64,000 nucleotides of DNA from Arthrobacter sp. QXT-31 (GTDB taxonomy: Bacteria; Actinomycetota; Actinomycetes; Actinomycetales; Micrococcaceae), in the NCBI RefSeq assembly GCF_001969265.1, contig NZ_CP019304.1, positions 2,542,001 to 2,606,000 on the forward strand, written 5' to 3'. The notes below the pieces were generated by a model. The model searched no databases. It was not told the origin of the DNA and saw only the letters and a list, made by a program, of their open reading frames with translations. Below are positions 30,835 to 39,260 of this stretch, in pieces; position 1 is the stretch's first letter; every line of letters begins with the position of its first letter. The position numbers and the translations under genes were made by a program.

Positions 30835-33024
30835 GTGCCTGCAGCAGCAAAACCCCTTACTCCGCAACCCGCGCCCGATTCGGGCACGCGGGGCACTGAC
30901 ATGGCCTTCGGCGTTCCGCGGGCGTGGCAGCTGGCCGGACTCGGTGCCCTCATCCTCGGCCTGGTGGCCGCATTGCTGTTCTCCGGCGCCGCTGCCGCCC
31001 GTGAGGTTTCCGACCCCGGCGCCCTGGTCCGGTGGGGGCTGCCGGTCAGCAAAACCATCCACAACGTCTCGCTGGCCGCCGTCATCGGCGGGCTCATTTT
31101 CGCCGCGGGCATTCTGCCGCACAAGGTCGGCGGATCCCGGTCGAAGGAGGCCGACGCCCCGGAACACCCGGCCTTCACCCGCGCCCTTGCCATCGCGGCC
31201 GCTGCAGGCGTGGCGTGGACGTTGTCGGCCATCGCCGTGCTGGTCCTTACCTACTCGGATGTAGCTGGGCAGGGAGTCTCCGGGGACGCCGAGTACACCC
31301 GCGCCCTCGTTTTCTTCATGACAGACATCGAAACCGGGCGCGCCTGGCTGGCCGTCACGATCATCGCCGCCGTGGTGACAACCGCCCTCTTCGGAGTCCG
31401 TTCACTGACAGGCCTGGCATTCACGCTGCTGCTGGCACTGATCGGCCTGGTCCCCACCGCGCTGATTGGCCACTCCGCCAGCTCCAACGACCATGAAGGC
31501 GCCATCAACTCCCTGGGCCTGCACCTGGTAGGGGTCAGCGTCTGGGTGGGCGGCATCATCCTGCTGGCCCTCCTCTCCGGCATCCTCGCCCCGCGCAACG
31601 CGGCCACCGCCGCCCGTAGCGGCCAGAGCGGCCAGGCCGGCCACCTGTCCCAGCCGGCAAGCCAGGAAATCACCGAACCGGTCCTCCGCCGGTTCTCCTC
31701 CCTTGCTGGCTTCGCCTTTGCGCTGGTCTTCGCCTCGGGCGTCATCAACGCCAGCATCCGGGTGACCAGCTGGACAGACCTGTTCGGCTCGGCCTACGGC
31801 CAGCTGATCCTCGCCAAGTCCGCTGCCACATTGGTACTGGGCGGGATCGGCTTCATGCACCGGCAGTGGGTCATCCCGCAGCTGACCCGCGCGGGATCGG
31901 CCCTGTCTGCCCGCCGCGTACTGTGGCAGCTGATTCTCATCGAACTCCTCATCATGGGCGCCACGTCCGGGATCGCAGTCGCACTGGGCCGCTCGGCGCC
32001 GCCGGAGCCCACCAGCTATGCCCCTGACGCCTCGCCAGCATTCATTCTCTCCGGCTACGAGCTGCCACCCGAGCTGACGCCCGAACGCTGGGTCACCGAA
32101 TGGCGCCTGGACTGGCTCTGGGTCGCCGTGGCCGTCTTCGGCCTGGCGTCCTATCTCCTGGGCGTGGCCAAGGTCCGCGCACGCGGGGACAAGTGGCCCT
32201 GGTTCCGCACCGTGCCCTGGATCATCGGCCTTCTGGTGCTGACCTACATCACGTCGGGACCGCCGTCGGTATACGGCCGGGTACTGTTCTCCGCGCACAT
32301 GGTGGACCACATGGCCCTCACCATGGTGGCCCCGATCTTCCTGGTGCTCGGTGCCCCCGTGACGCTTGCGCTCCGGGCACTTCCGGCACGGAAGGACGGC
32401 TCCCGCGGCCTCCGGGAGTGGCTCCTGCTGTTCGTGCATTCGAAGTTCTCGCAGGTGGTCACCCACCCGCTGTTCGCCGCCGCCAACTTCGCCGGCTCGA
32501 TCGTGCTTTTTTATTACTCGGATCTGTTCAGCTTCGCGATGCGCGAGCATGTGGGCCACGAGCTGATGAACCTGCACTTTGCCCTGACGGGCTACATCTT
32601 CGTGCTCAGCATGATCGGCTCGGACCCGCTGCCCCGGCGTGCGCCGTACCCGCTGCGGCTCCTGCTGCTGCTGGCCACCATGGGCTTCCACGCCTTCTTC
32701 GGTGTGGCCATCATGGGCGGCACCAACCTGCTGGCGGCCGACTACTTCGGCAACCTCGGCCGCAGCTGGGGAGGGTCCGCGCTGCAGGACCAGCAAATGG
32801 GCGGCGCCGTGGCCTGGGGCATCGGCGAGGTGCCCACGCTGCTGGTGGCGATCGGCGTCGCCATCATGTGGTCGAAATCAGATGAACGCGAAACCCGGCG
32901 CACCGACCGGGCCGCGGACAGGAATAATGACGCCGATCTCACCGCTTACAACGATATGTTTGCCAAATTGGCTGAACGCGACGCCAAGCTGGCTGAACGC
33001 AACTCAAAGCTGGAAGGACGCTGA
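30835..33024 (+). CDS. CopD-CtaG fusion: copper-resistance D domain plus cytochrome c oxidase assembly factor
   Basis: A 729-residue multi-pass membrane protein. The first half (residues ~60-370) has the CopD-type helices with histidines in GHSASSNDHEGAINSLGLHL and GFMHRQWVIPQL. The second half (~430-690) is a Caa3_CtaG domain, with VLFSAHMVDHMALTMVAPIF and FHAFFGVAIMGGTNLLAADY. The family is thought to take up copper and deliver it to the CuA or CuB site of heme-copper oxidase. The C-terminus is a charged tail with a repeated KLAER(D/N)(A/S) motif. GTG 30835 has no ribosome site but a gacaat hexamer six bases upstream, suggesting a leaderless start; ATG 30901 is the alternative. The stop shares one base with the next start. 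Confidence 0.88.
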   Translation: MPAAAKPLTPQPAPDSGTRGTDMAFGVPRAWQLAGLGALILGLVAALLFSGAAAAREVSDPGALVRWGLPVSKTIHNVSLAAVIGGLIFAAGILPHKVGGSRSKEADAPEHPAFTRALAIAAAAGVAWTLSAIAVLVLTYSDVAGQGVSGDAEYTRALVFFMTDIETGRAWLAVTIIAAVVTTALFGVRSLTGLAFTLLLALIGLVPTALIGHSASSNDHEGAINSLGLHLVGVSVWVGGIILLALLSGILAPRNAATAARSGQSGQAGHLSQPASQEITEPVLRRFSSLAGFAFALVFASGVINASIRVTSWTDLFGSAYGQLILAKSAATLVLGGIGFMHRQWVIPQLTRAGSALSARRVLWQLILIELLIMGATSGIAVALGRSAPPEPTSYAPDASPAFILSGYELPPELTPERWVTEWRLDWLWVAVAVFGLASYLLGVAKVRARGDKWPWFRTVPWIIGLLVLTYITSGPPSVYGRVLFSAHMVDHMALTMVAPIFLVLGAPVTLALRALPARKDGSRGLREWLLLFVHSKFSQVVTHPLFAAANFAGSIVLFYYSDLFSFAMREHVGHELMNLHFALTGYIFVLSMIGSDPLPRRAPYPLRLLLLLATMGFHAFFGVAIMGGTNLLAADYFGNLGRSWGGSALQDQQMGGAVAWGIGEVPTLLVAIGVAIMWSKSDERETRRTDRAADRNNDADLTAYNDMFAKLAERDAKLAERNSKLEGR

Positions 33025-35036
33025 TGAGCGAAACCGTACGCACCCACCTCCGGGTCCGCGCCTCCGAACTTGTAGGCCGCAACTGGCTGAACACCGGCGG
33101 CAAGTCTTTGGACCTGGAAGCCCTGCGCGGCAAGATCGTGCTCCTGGACTTCTGGACCTTCTGCTGCATCAACTGCCTCCATGTGCTGGACGAACTCCGG
33201 CCGCTGGAGGAAAAGTACTCCGACGTCCTGGTCACCGTGGGCGTCCACTCCCCGAAGTTCGAGCACGAGGCCGATCCTGTCGCGCTGGCCGCCGCCGTGG
33301 AACGCTACGAAATCCACCACCCGGTCCTGGACGACCCCGAACTGGAAACCTGGAAGGCCTACACGGCCCGCGCCTGGCCCACACTGGTGGTCATTGACCC
33401 CGAGGGCTACATCGTGGCGCACCTGTCAGGCGAAGGCCACGCTGACGGCCTCGGCGTGCTCATTCCCGAGCTGATTGCCGAGCACGAGGCCCGCGGTACC
33501 CTCCACCGCGGCAGCGGCCCCTACGTGGCCCCGGAGCCGACGTCCGGAACCCTGCGGTTCCCGGGCAAGGCCCTCTACCTGCCGTCCGGCCGTGGTTCGC
33601 AGTCCGCCAGTTCCGCGCCCGACGGCGGTGCTGCCGCCGGCAGCGCTGCAAACGGTGCCACTGACGCCGGCACCTGGCTGGTCACCGACACCGGGCACCA
33701 CCGCGTCCTGGAGCTCGGCACCGACTTCCACACCGTGCTGAACACCTTCGGTTCCGGGGAGAAGGGCCACGCCGACGGCGCCGCCGGCACCGCCCGGTTC
33801 AACGAACCGCAGGGTCTTGTCCTGCTGCCGGAAGACGTGGCAGCCAAGACGGGCTACGACGTCGTAATTGCCGACTCCGTCAACCACCGCCTGCGGGGGC
33901 TGTCGCTGGCGGACGGTACCGTCACCACGCTCGTTGGCAGCGGCGTGCAGCGGCTCCTCGAGACCGGTCCCGCGCGCGTGGACGAGGACGCGGCCGGTTT
34001 CACCGGGCGCCTGGGGGACCATCCCCTGGATGTCGCCCTCAGCTCGCCGTGGGACGTTGTCTGGTCCAGCAAGCTGAACGCCGTGGTGATCGCCATGGCC
34101 GGCGTGCACCAGATCTTCAGCTACGAACCGCTCACCGGGGACGTCTCGATCATCGCCGGCAACGGGCTGGAAGGCCTGCTGGACGGGCCCGCCCACGAGG
34201 CATGGTTCGCGCAGCCATCAGGTGTGGCCGAGGACGCTGATGGAAATATCTGGGTGGCCGACTCCGAGACCTCTGCCCTGCGCAAGCTGGTGATCGACGA
34301 CGACGGCACCGTCACCGTCGAATCCGCCGTGGGCAAGGGGCTCTTCGACTTCGGGTTCCGCGACGGCGACGCCTCCGCGGCGCGCCTGCAGCACCCGCTG
34401 GGCGTCACGGTGCTGCCTGACGGGTCCGTGGCGATCGCCGATACCTACAACGGTGCGGTGCGCCGCTACGACCCCGCTGCCAAAACCGTCTCCACGCTGG
34501 CGCGCGGCCTGGCCGAGCCGTCCGACGTGATCGTCGATCACACCCAGACAGCCGGCGCCGAGCCGCTGCTGGTGGTGGTCGAGGCGAACAAGCACCAGCT
34601 CGTGTACGTGCCCATCCCCAAGGAAGCACAGCAGGTGGATGAGGGCGCTTCCCAGACGCACCGGCCCAAGAGCCCCGTGGCGCCCGGCCTGCTGGAGCTC
34701 ACGGTCCGCTTCACGGCACCCACCGGCCAGAAGCTCGACGACCGCTGGGGCGACCCCACCCAGCTGAAGATCTCCTCCACCCCGCCGGAGCTCATCGTGT
34801 CCGGCGGCGGGACCTCTGTTGGCCTGCTCCGCACGCTGGAACTGGCCTCCGACGTTCCGGAGGGCGTGCTGCACATTACCGCCCGGGCAGCCGCCTGCGA
34901 CGGCCCGGAAACCGAGGACGGCGAGATTCCGGACCACGCGGCCTGCCACCTCTACCAGCAGGACTGGGGCATCCCCGTGGTGCTGCAGGCCGACGGCGAC
35001 ACCGACCTGGTGCTGGACCTCCGCGGCATGGACTAA
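33024..35036 (+). CDS. Thioredoxin-like/NHL-repeat protein (NHLRC2-like)
   Basis: A 670-residue protein. Residues 1-160 form a TlpA/thioredoxin fold with the redox motif FCCINC (Cys48-I-N-Cys51) after LLDFWT, and a cis-Pro region AWPTLVVIDP. Residues ~190-550 contain repeated NHL blades such as WLVTDTGHHRVLELG, VVIADSVNHRLRGL, IWVADSETSALRKL and VAIADTYNGAVRRY, expected to form a beta-propeller. No signal peptide is visible, so it appears cytoplasmic. It overlaps the CopD-CtaG gene (TGATG), implying coupled translation. This suggests a role in redox handling of oxidase copper sites, but that is inference. A terminator follows. Confidence 0.88.
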   Translation: MSETVRTHLRVRASELVGRNWLNTGGKSLDLEALRGKIVLLDFWTFCCINCLHVLDELRPLEEKYSDVLVTVGVHSPKFEHEADPVALAAAVERYEIHHPVLDDPELETWKAYTARAWPTLVVIDPEGYIVAHLSGEGHADGLGVLIPELIAEHEARGTLHRGSGPYVAPEPTSGTLRFPGKALYLPSGRGSQSASSAPDGGAAAGSAANGATDAGTWLVTDTGHHRVLELGTDFHTVLNTFGSGEKGHADGAAGTARFNEPQGLVLLPEDVAAKTGYDVVIADSVNHRLRGLSLADGTVTTLVGSGVQRLLETGPARVDEDAAGFTGRLGDHPLDVALSSPWDVVWSSKLNAVVIAMAGVHQIFSYEPLTGDVSIIAGNGLEGLLDGPAHEAWFAQPSGVAEDADGNIWVADSETSALRKLVIDDDGTVTVESAVGKGLFDFGFRDGDASAARLQHPLGVTVLPDGSVAIADTYNGAVRRYDPAAKTVSTLARGLAEPSDVIVDHTQTAGAEPLLVVVEANKHQLVYVPIPKEAQQVDEGASQTHRPKSPVAPGLLELTVRFTAPTGQKLDDRWGDPTQLKISSTPPELIVSGGGTSVGLLRTLELASDVPEGVLHITARAAACDGPETEDGEIPDHAACHLYQQDWGIPVVLQADGDTDLVLDLRGMD

Positions 35037-35059
35037 GGTCCCGCGCTGCGAAGCAAAGG

Positions 35060-35098
35060 CTGCCGCCCGTGACCACGCGTCACGGGTGGCAGTCTTTT
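35060..35098 (+). terminator. Bidirectional terminator between converging genes
   Basis: Arms ctgccgcccgtgac (35060-35073) and gtcacgggtggcag (35079-35092) with one wobble and a five-base loop, followed by tctttt. It serves the NHL-protein operon and possibly the opposing gene at 35124. Confidence 0.85.
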
Positions 35099-35123
35099 GC
35101 CGATCCATGCGGCAAGCGAGGTC

Positions 35124-36116
35124 CTAGAAGGTGAGGAGCGGCGTGACCTTGATGGTGTCGCCGTTGATGTCCAGACGCGTGGTGAAGCTGAAATCGTGCT
35201 CCACGTCCAGGGGCGAGACGGCTCCGGTGAACAGGTCGATCTGCTGGGCGGTGATCTTGGCCTTGCCGTCCAGCGGCGCCACCACCCAGCGGCCGTCAAA
35301 AGGCTCGATGGTGACCTTCGGGTACTGGGTGATGCTCCACTTGATGGTCCCGTCCACCACGCGGTTATTCGTGACGTGGTAGAACGGGCAGTCGGGCTGG
35401 AGCCGCTGCTGCTGGCCGGCTTCCGCCGCGCACTTGTCGAGGAACTCCTTGACCCGGGCGGACACCGCCTGGTTCAGTTCGTCCGTGGCATGCGTGAGCA
35501 GGTTCAGCGGCGCGGCGGGGGCCTCGCGGCTGGAGACAGTCGCCCGTGTGGGGGGAGCGGCGAAGTACTGGCCGTTGAGGGACGCCTCGTACTCGCCCGG
35601 GTAGAACACCGCAAAGCTGTTGTGGCCGGCGGGCATGTTCACCGGCACGCCGTTAAGCGTCGCCTCGCCGGAGTTCACCACGCTGACGTCCACCGTCGGC
35701 AGGGTGGTGGGAACGAAGGACCACTTGTGAAAGAACAGCCATTCGGTGCCGGTGCTCTCCAGCAGGAACTCGGTGTGCAGCTGGCTGCCGTCGATGGTGT
35801 AGTCCATCGGCACCATCACCCGGTTGCCGCCGCGCCCCTGTGCGGCGCCGATCTTGACGTTAGTGATCCGCGAGGCCGACGTCTGCAGGGCCGTTCCGTC
35901 CAGCATGGCGGGGTCGGCGTCCGGCACTGACGCGCGGAGCAGGCCAAGCGCCCGCTCGCCTTCGCCGTGCTGGAGTGCCTCCAGGTAATCGCGCACGGGC
36001 TGCTGCGGACTGGCCACGGAGGAGTTGACCAGATTGACCGAAACGATGGCGCCAACGATGGCAAGCATGAGGCCCAGCAGCCACCCGGCCGCCGTTTTCA
36101 CCAACGCTTGACTCAT
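35124..36116 (-). CDS. Membrane-anchored secreted protein of unknown function
   Basis: 330 residues starting [20 protein letters not shown], a single N-terminal membrane anchor or uncleaved signal. A ~300-residue extracellular part follows, rich in beta-strand-like stretches. It contains two cysteines ([10 protein letters not shown] and PDCPFYH) that could form a disulfide. The pattern of repeated '[20 protein letters not shown]' and '[12 protein letters not shown]' resembles actinobacterial extracytoplasmic proteins, but I recognise no family. ATG 36116 was preferred over the upstream in-frame start at 36173 because it begins right before the hydrophobic helix. Confidence 0.65.
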   Translation of the reverse strand: MSQALVKTAAGWLLGLMLAIVGAIVSVNLVNSSVASPQQPVRDYLEALQHGEGERALGLLRASVPDADPAMLDGTALQTSASRITNVKIGAAQGRGGNRVMVPMDYTIDGSQLHTEFLLESTGTEWLFFHKWSFVPTTLPTVDVSVVNSGEATLNGVPVNMPAGHNSFAVFYPGEYEASLNGQYFAAPPTRATVSSREAPAAPLNLLTHATDELNQAVSARVKEFLDKCAAEAGQQQRLQPDCPFYHVTNNRVVDGTIKWSITQYPKVTIEPFDGRWVVAPLDGKAKITAQQIDLFTGAVSPLDVEHDFSFTTRLDINGDTIKVTPLLTF

Positions 36117-36245
36117 TTGCACGCACCCCACGTTACCTGCAACGTCAGGCAACTCTGGAGTAGCGGTGGTCACCGTGACGTCCGTCCACGGGCCAGGAAC
36201 GCCCTACGGCGGGGCCTCACCCGCCGCTCCCGGCGCTGCCTGACG

Positions 36246-37967
36246 CTAGCGGCGGCGCCGGGACGAGGTGCCGAAAACGCCCCGCAGGAGTTCCCGGCCA
36301 AGCTGGGTTCCCATGGACCGTGCCATGCTTTTCAGGCCGCTGCCGAGGACGCCGCCCAAGGCTCCGGTGATGTCCTCCATCATGCCGCCAGGCGGGGGAG
36401 CCTGGCGCCTGGCCGGTGGTGGCACCGTCCCGCCGGGGTGTGTGGACTCCGGCTGCCAGCCGCTGGACGGCCTGCTGCTGGGGCGCCCGAGGATCTCCTC
36501 CTCGATGCGGCGGGCTTCGTCGTCGATCGCCACAGGATCAGGATTCCCCGGGACGAACACCTCGGGGGAGGGCGCCGGCGGCTGCCCGGGGGCCGCGGCG
36601 CCTGTGGGCGCGCCGGCTTTACCGGTCAGTTTCTCGTACGCCGAGAGATTGTCCACGGCAGTGCCGTACTTTGCGAGCAGCGCCGACCCCGCCACGGTGC
36701 TCCGGACCAGTTCGACGGCGCTGGGACCCATCACCGACTCCGGCGCACGCAGGCGGGTCAGGGCCACCGGCGTCGGCGCGCCGTTCTCATTCATGACGGT
36801 GATGACAGCCTCGCCGATGCCTGCGGACGTCAGGGTTTCCTCGAGGTCATAGTCGCTGAGCGGGAAGGTGGAGACGGTGGCCTTGAGGGCCTTCGCGTCC
36901 TCCGGGGTGAAAGCCCTCAGGGCGTGCTGGATGCGGTTGGCCAGCTGCCCGAGGACGTCCGCCGGGACATCCTTCGGGGTCTGCGTGACGAAGAAAATGC
37001 CCACCCCCTTGGAGCGGATCAGGCGGACTGTGGTGGTGATGGCCGCCAGGAAGGCCTTCGAGGCGTCATTGAAGAGCAGGTGCGCCTCGTCGAGGAAGAA
37101 CACGAGTTTGGGCTTGTCGAGGTCGCCGGCTTCGGGCAGCTCCTCAAACAGATCCGCGAGAAGCCACATGAGGAAGGTGGAGAACACCAGCGGCTTCGTC
37201 TGCAGCGTGGGCAGTTCCAGGCAGCTGATGACGCCCCTTCCGTCCGGCGCGGTGCGAAGGAGCTCGGCGGTGTCGAACTCGGGCTCCCCAAAGAAACGCT
37301 CCATGCCCTGCGCCTCGAGGGCCACCAGTTCACGCAGGATGACGCCGGCAGTGGCCTTCGACAGGCCGCCCAGTTCCTGCAGCGCTTCCTTGCCTTCGTC
37401 GGAAGTGAGGAACTGGATGACCGAGCGCAGGTCCTTCAGGTCCACCAGCTCAAGGTTGTTCTTGTCGGCAAAGTGGAACACGAGCTGGAGGCTGGATTCC
37501 TGCGTGTCATTGAGCTCCAGGATGCGGGAGAGCAGGATGGGCCCGAAGGACGTGACGGTAGCCCGGACCGGGATGCCGTCGCCGTCCCCGCCAAGCGCCA
37601 GGAACTCCACGGGAAACGTCTTTCCGGACCATGCCTGCCCGATGCTTTCGGTCCGCTTGGCCAGCTTGTCGCTTCCGGGTGCCGCCGTGGCGAGCCCGGA
37701 AAGGTCGCCCTTGATATCAGCCAGGAACACGGGCACTCCCGCGGTGGAGAGCTGTTCCGCCATCATGTGCAGGGTGACGGTCTTGCCCGTGCCGGTGGCG
37801 CCGGCCACGAGCCCGTGCCGGTTCATCATGGAAAGCGGCAGCCGGACCGGCGCGTCCTTGTGCAGTTCGCCGTCGACGATGGCTGCGCCCAGCTCGATGG
37901 TGGCACCCTCCAGGGCGTAGCCCTTTTGGATGGTGGTGACTTTCTCTGCAGTGGACTTGCTGGCCAT
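36246..37967 (-). CDS. HerA/DUF853-family ATPase (YjgR-like)
   Basis: 573 residues. Walker A GATGTGKT lies at 56-63 and Walker [13 protein letters not shown] near 290. Further motifs are [20 protein letters not shown] and [16 protein letters not shown]. These are characteristic of the DUF853 helicase-like proteins related to HerA. The C-terminal ~130 residues are Pro/Gly-rich and disordered, ending in basic [11 protein letters not shown]. The substrate is unknown; DNA or protein translocation by a hexamer is inferred from HerA. Start ATG 37967 is preceded on the minus strand by TATGCT at a six-base distance, so the mRNA is probably leaderless. Confidence 0.85.
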   Translation of the reverse strand: MASKSTAEKVTTIQKGYALEGATIELGAAIVDGELHKDAPVRLPLSMMNRHGLVAGATGTGKTVTLHMMAEQLSTAGVPVFLADIKGDLSGLATAAPGSDKLAKRTESIGQAWSGKTFPVEFLALGGDGDGIPVRATVTSFGPILLSRILELNDTQESSLQLVFHFADKNNLELVDLKDLRSVIQFLTSDEGKEALQELGGLSKATAGVILRELVALEAQGMERFFGEPEFDTAELLRTAPDGRGVISCLELPTLQTKPLVFSTFLMWLLADLFEELPEAGDLDKPKLVFFLDEAHLLFNDASKAFLAAITTTVRLIRSKGVGIFFVTQTPKDVPADVLGQLANRIQHALRAFTPEDAKALKATVSTFPLSDYDLEETLTSAGIGEAVITVMNENGAPTPVALTRLRAPESVMGPSAVELVRSTVAGSALLAKYGTAVDNLSAYEKLTGKAGAPTGAAAPGQPPAPSPEVFVPGNPDPVAIDDEARRIEEEILGRPSSRPSSGWQPESTHPGGTVPPPARRQAPPPGGMMEDITGALGGVLGSGLKSMARSMGTQLGRELLRGVFGTSSRRRR

Positions 37968-38120
37968 GGCGCCAGCATAGCGGGAGGTGCCCGGACAGGA
38001 TATGTGGACAGCATCACCGCACCGGGCAGAAATAACCCGGGCTCCGCCGTCGTTGTTCCCAACATGCCGGACCACCGCGAGGCCGGCAGCTGTGCAACCC
38101 CTACGAAAGGCCATCCCGCC

Positions 38121-39110
38121 GTGACTGTTCCCCTCTCCATCCTCGACCTGGCAACCATCGGCAAGGGCCAGACGGCGGCGGAGAGCTTTGCCGGGAGTGT
38201 CGCCATGGCGCAGCTGGCTGAGAAGCTCGGGTATCGGCGTGTCTGGTACGCCGAGCACCACAACATGTCCTCCATCGCGTCGTCGGCCACGTCCGTGCTG
38301 ATCGCCCACGTCGCCGCGCACACGGACAGCATCCGGCTGGGGGCAGGCGGCGTGATGCTGCCCAACCATTCCCCGCTCACCATCGCCGAGCAGTTCGGCA
38401 CCCTGGAGACCCTGCATCCCGGCCGGATTGACCTGGGCCTCGGCCGGGCACCCGGCAGCGACCAGAACACCATGCGGGCCCTGCGCCGTGACCCGCATTC
38501 CGCCGACACCTTCCCGCAGGATGTCCTGGAACTGCAGGGCTACCTGACAGGGCCCACCCGCGTGCAGGGCGTGGAGGCGACGCCGGGCAGGGGAACCAAC
38601 GTGCCGCTTTACATCCTGGGTTCGTCCCTCTTCGGAGCGCGGCTCGCGGCCCAGCTCGGGCTGCCTTACGCCTTCGCCTCACACTTCGCGCCGAATGCGC
38701 TGCAGGACGCCGTCGCCCTGTACCGCCGGGAGTTCAAGCCGTCGGAGCAGCTGGCGGCGCCGCACGTCATCGCAGGGGTCAACGTGGTGGCCGCCGATGC
38801 CGCCTCCGACGCCCAGGAAATGCTGCGGGCAACCATGCGGGCACGCGTGTCGCTGTTCTTCGGCGGCGGGCGCCAGTTCACTGATGACGAGGCGGACATG
38901 ATCCTGGACTCGCCGCAGGGGCAGCACGTGACGCAAATGATGAAGTATTCGGCCGTGGGCACCCCGGATGCCGTGCTGGATTACCTGGACGGCTTCGCCC
39001 GGCATGCCGACGCCGACGAGCTCATTGTGGCGCACCAAAGCACCGGAACGGCAGAGCGGCTCCGCTCGGTGGAGCTTCTGGCGGAGGCCGCGGGGCTCGT
39101 CCGCGTCTGA
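38121..39110 (+). CDS. LLM-class flavin-dependent oxidoreductase (luciferase-like monooxygenase)
   Basis: 329 residues of the bacterial luciferase-like superfamily, MsnO8 subgroup. Diagnostic segments are [80 protein letters not shown] and [20 protein letters not shown]. These TIM-barrel enzymes use FMNH2 and oxygen; the substrate here is unknown. GTG 38121 was chosen because the family starts at the TVPLS strand, and gaaagg at 38104-38109 can serve as ribosome site. An in-frame ATG at 38064 would add an unrelated 19-residue leader. Confidence 0.88.
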   Translation: MTVPLSILDLATIGKGQTAAESFAGSVAMAQLAEKLGYRRVWYAEHHNMSSIASSATSVLIAHVAAHTDSIRLGAGGVMLPNHSPLTIAEQFGTLETLHPGRIDLGLGRAPGSDQNTMRALRRDPHSADTFPQDVLELQGYLTGPTRVQGVEATPGRGTNVPLYILGSSLFGARLAAQLGLPYAFASHFAPNALQDAVALYRREFKPSEQLAAPHVIAGVNVVAADAASDAQEMLRATMRARVSLFFGGGRQFTDDEADMILDSPQGQHVTQMMKYSAVGTPDAVLDYLDGFARHADADELIVAHQSTGTAERLRSVELLAEAAGLVRV

Positions 39111-39118
39111 CCGTCCGA

Positions 39119-39137
39119 CGGGAGAAATTTTCTCCCG
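39119..39137 (+). terminator. Short hairpin after the monooxygenase gene
   Basis: cgggagaa and ttctcccg form an 8-bp stem with a three-base loop only nine bases after the stop codon. No T-run follows, so it is a weak terminator or an mRNA 3'-end protector. Confidence 0.4.
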
Positions 39138-39260
39138 CACGAAGGAACGGGCCCGGCAAAGTTACACGCACGCAATAAACGGGATATTCAGGGGAAACGG
39201 CCGCGGCAGACACTTTAGGAGTCCAAGACCGATTGGGGATAATCCGAAGGATTGCCGCGC

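Noticed and set aside
36246..38498. Longer 750-residue reading of the HerA-like ATPase starting at 38498
   Set aside because: The extra N-terminal part is the antisense of the monooxygenase gene. The family start and a leaderless promoter fit ATG 37967.
35967..39110. 1047-residue open frame running into the monooxygenase gene
   Set aside because: Only the last 329 residues belong to a known family; the rest is the antisense of the HerA-like gene.
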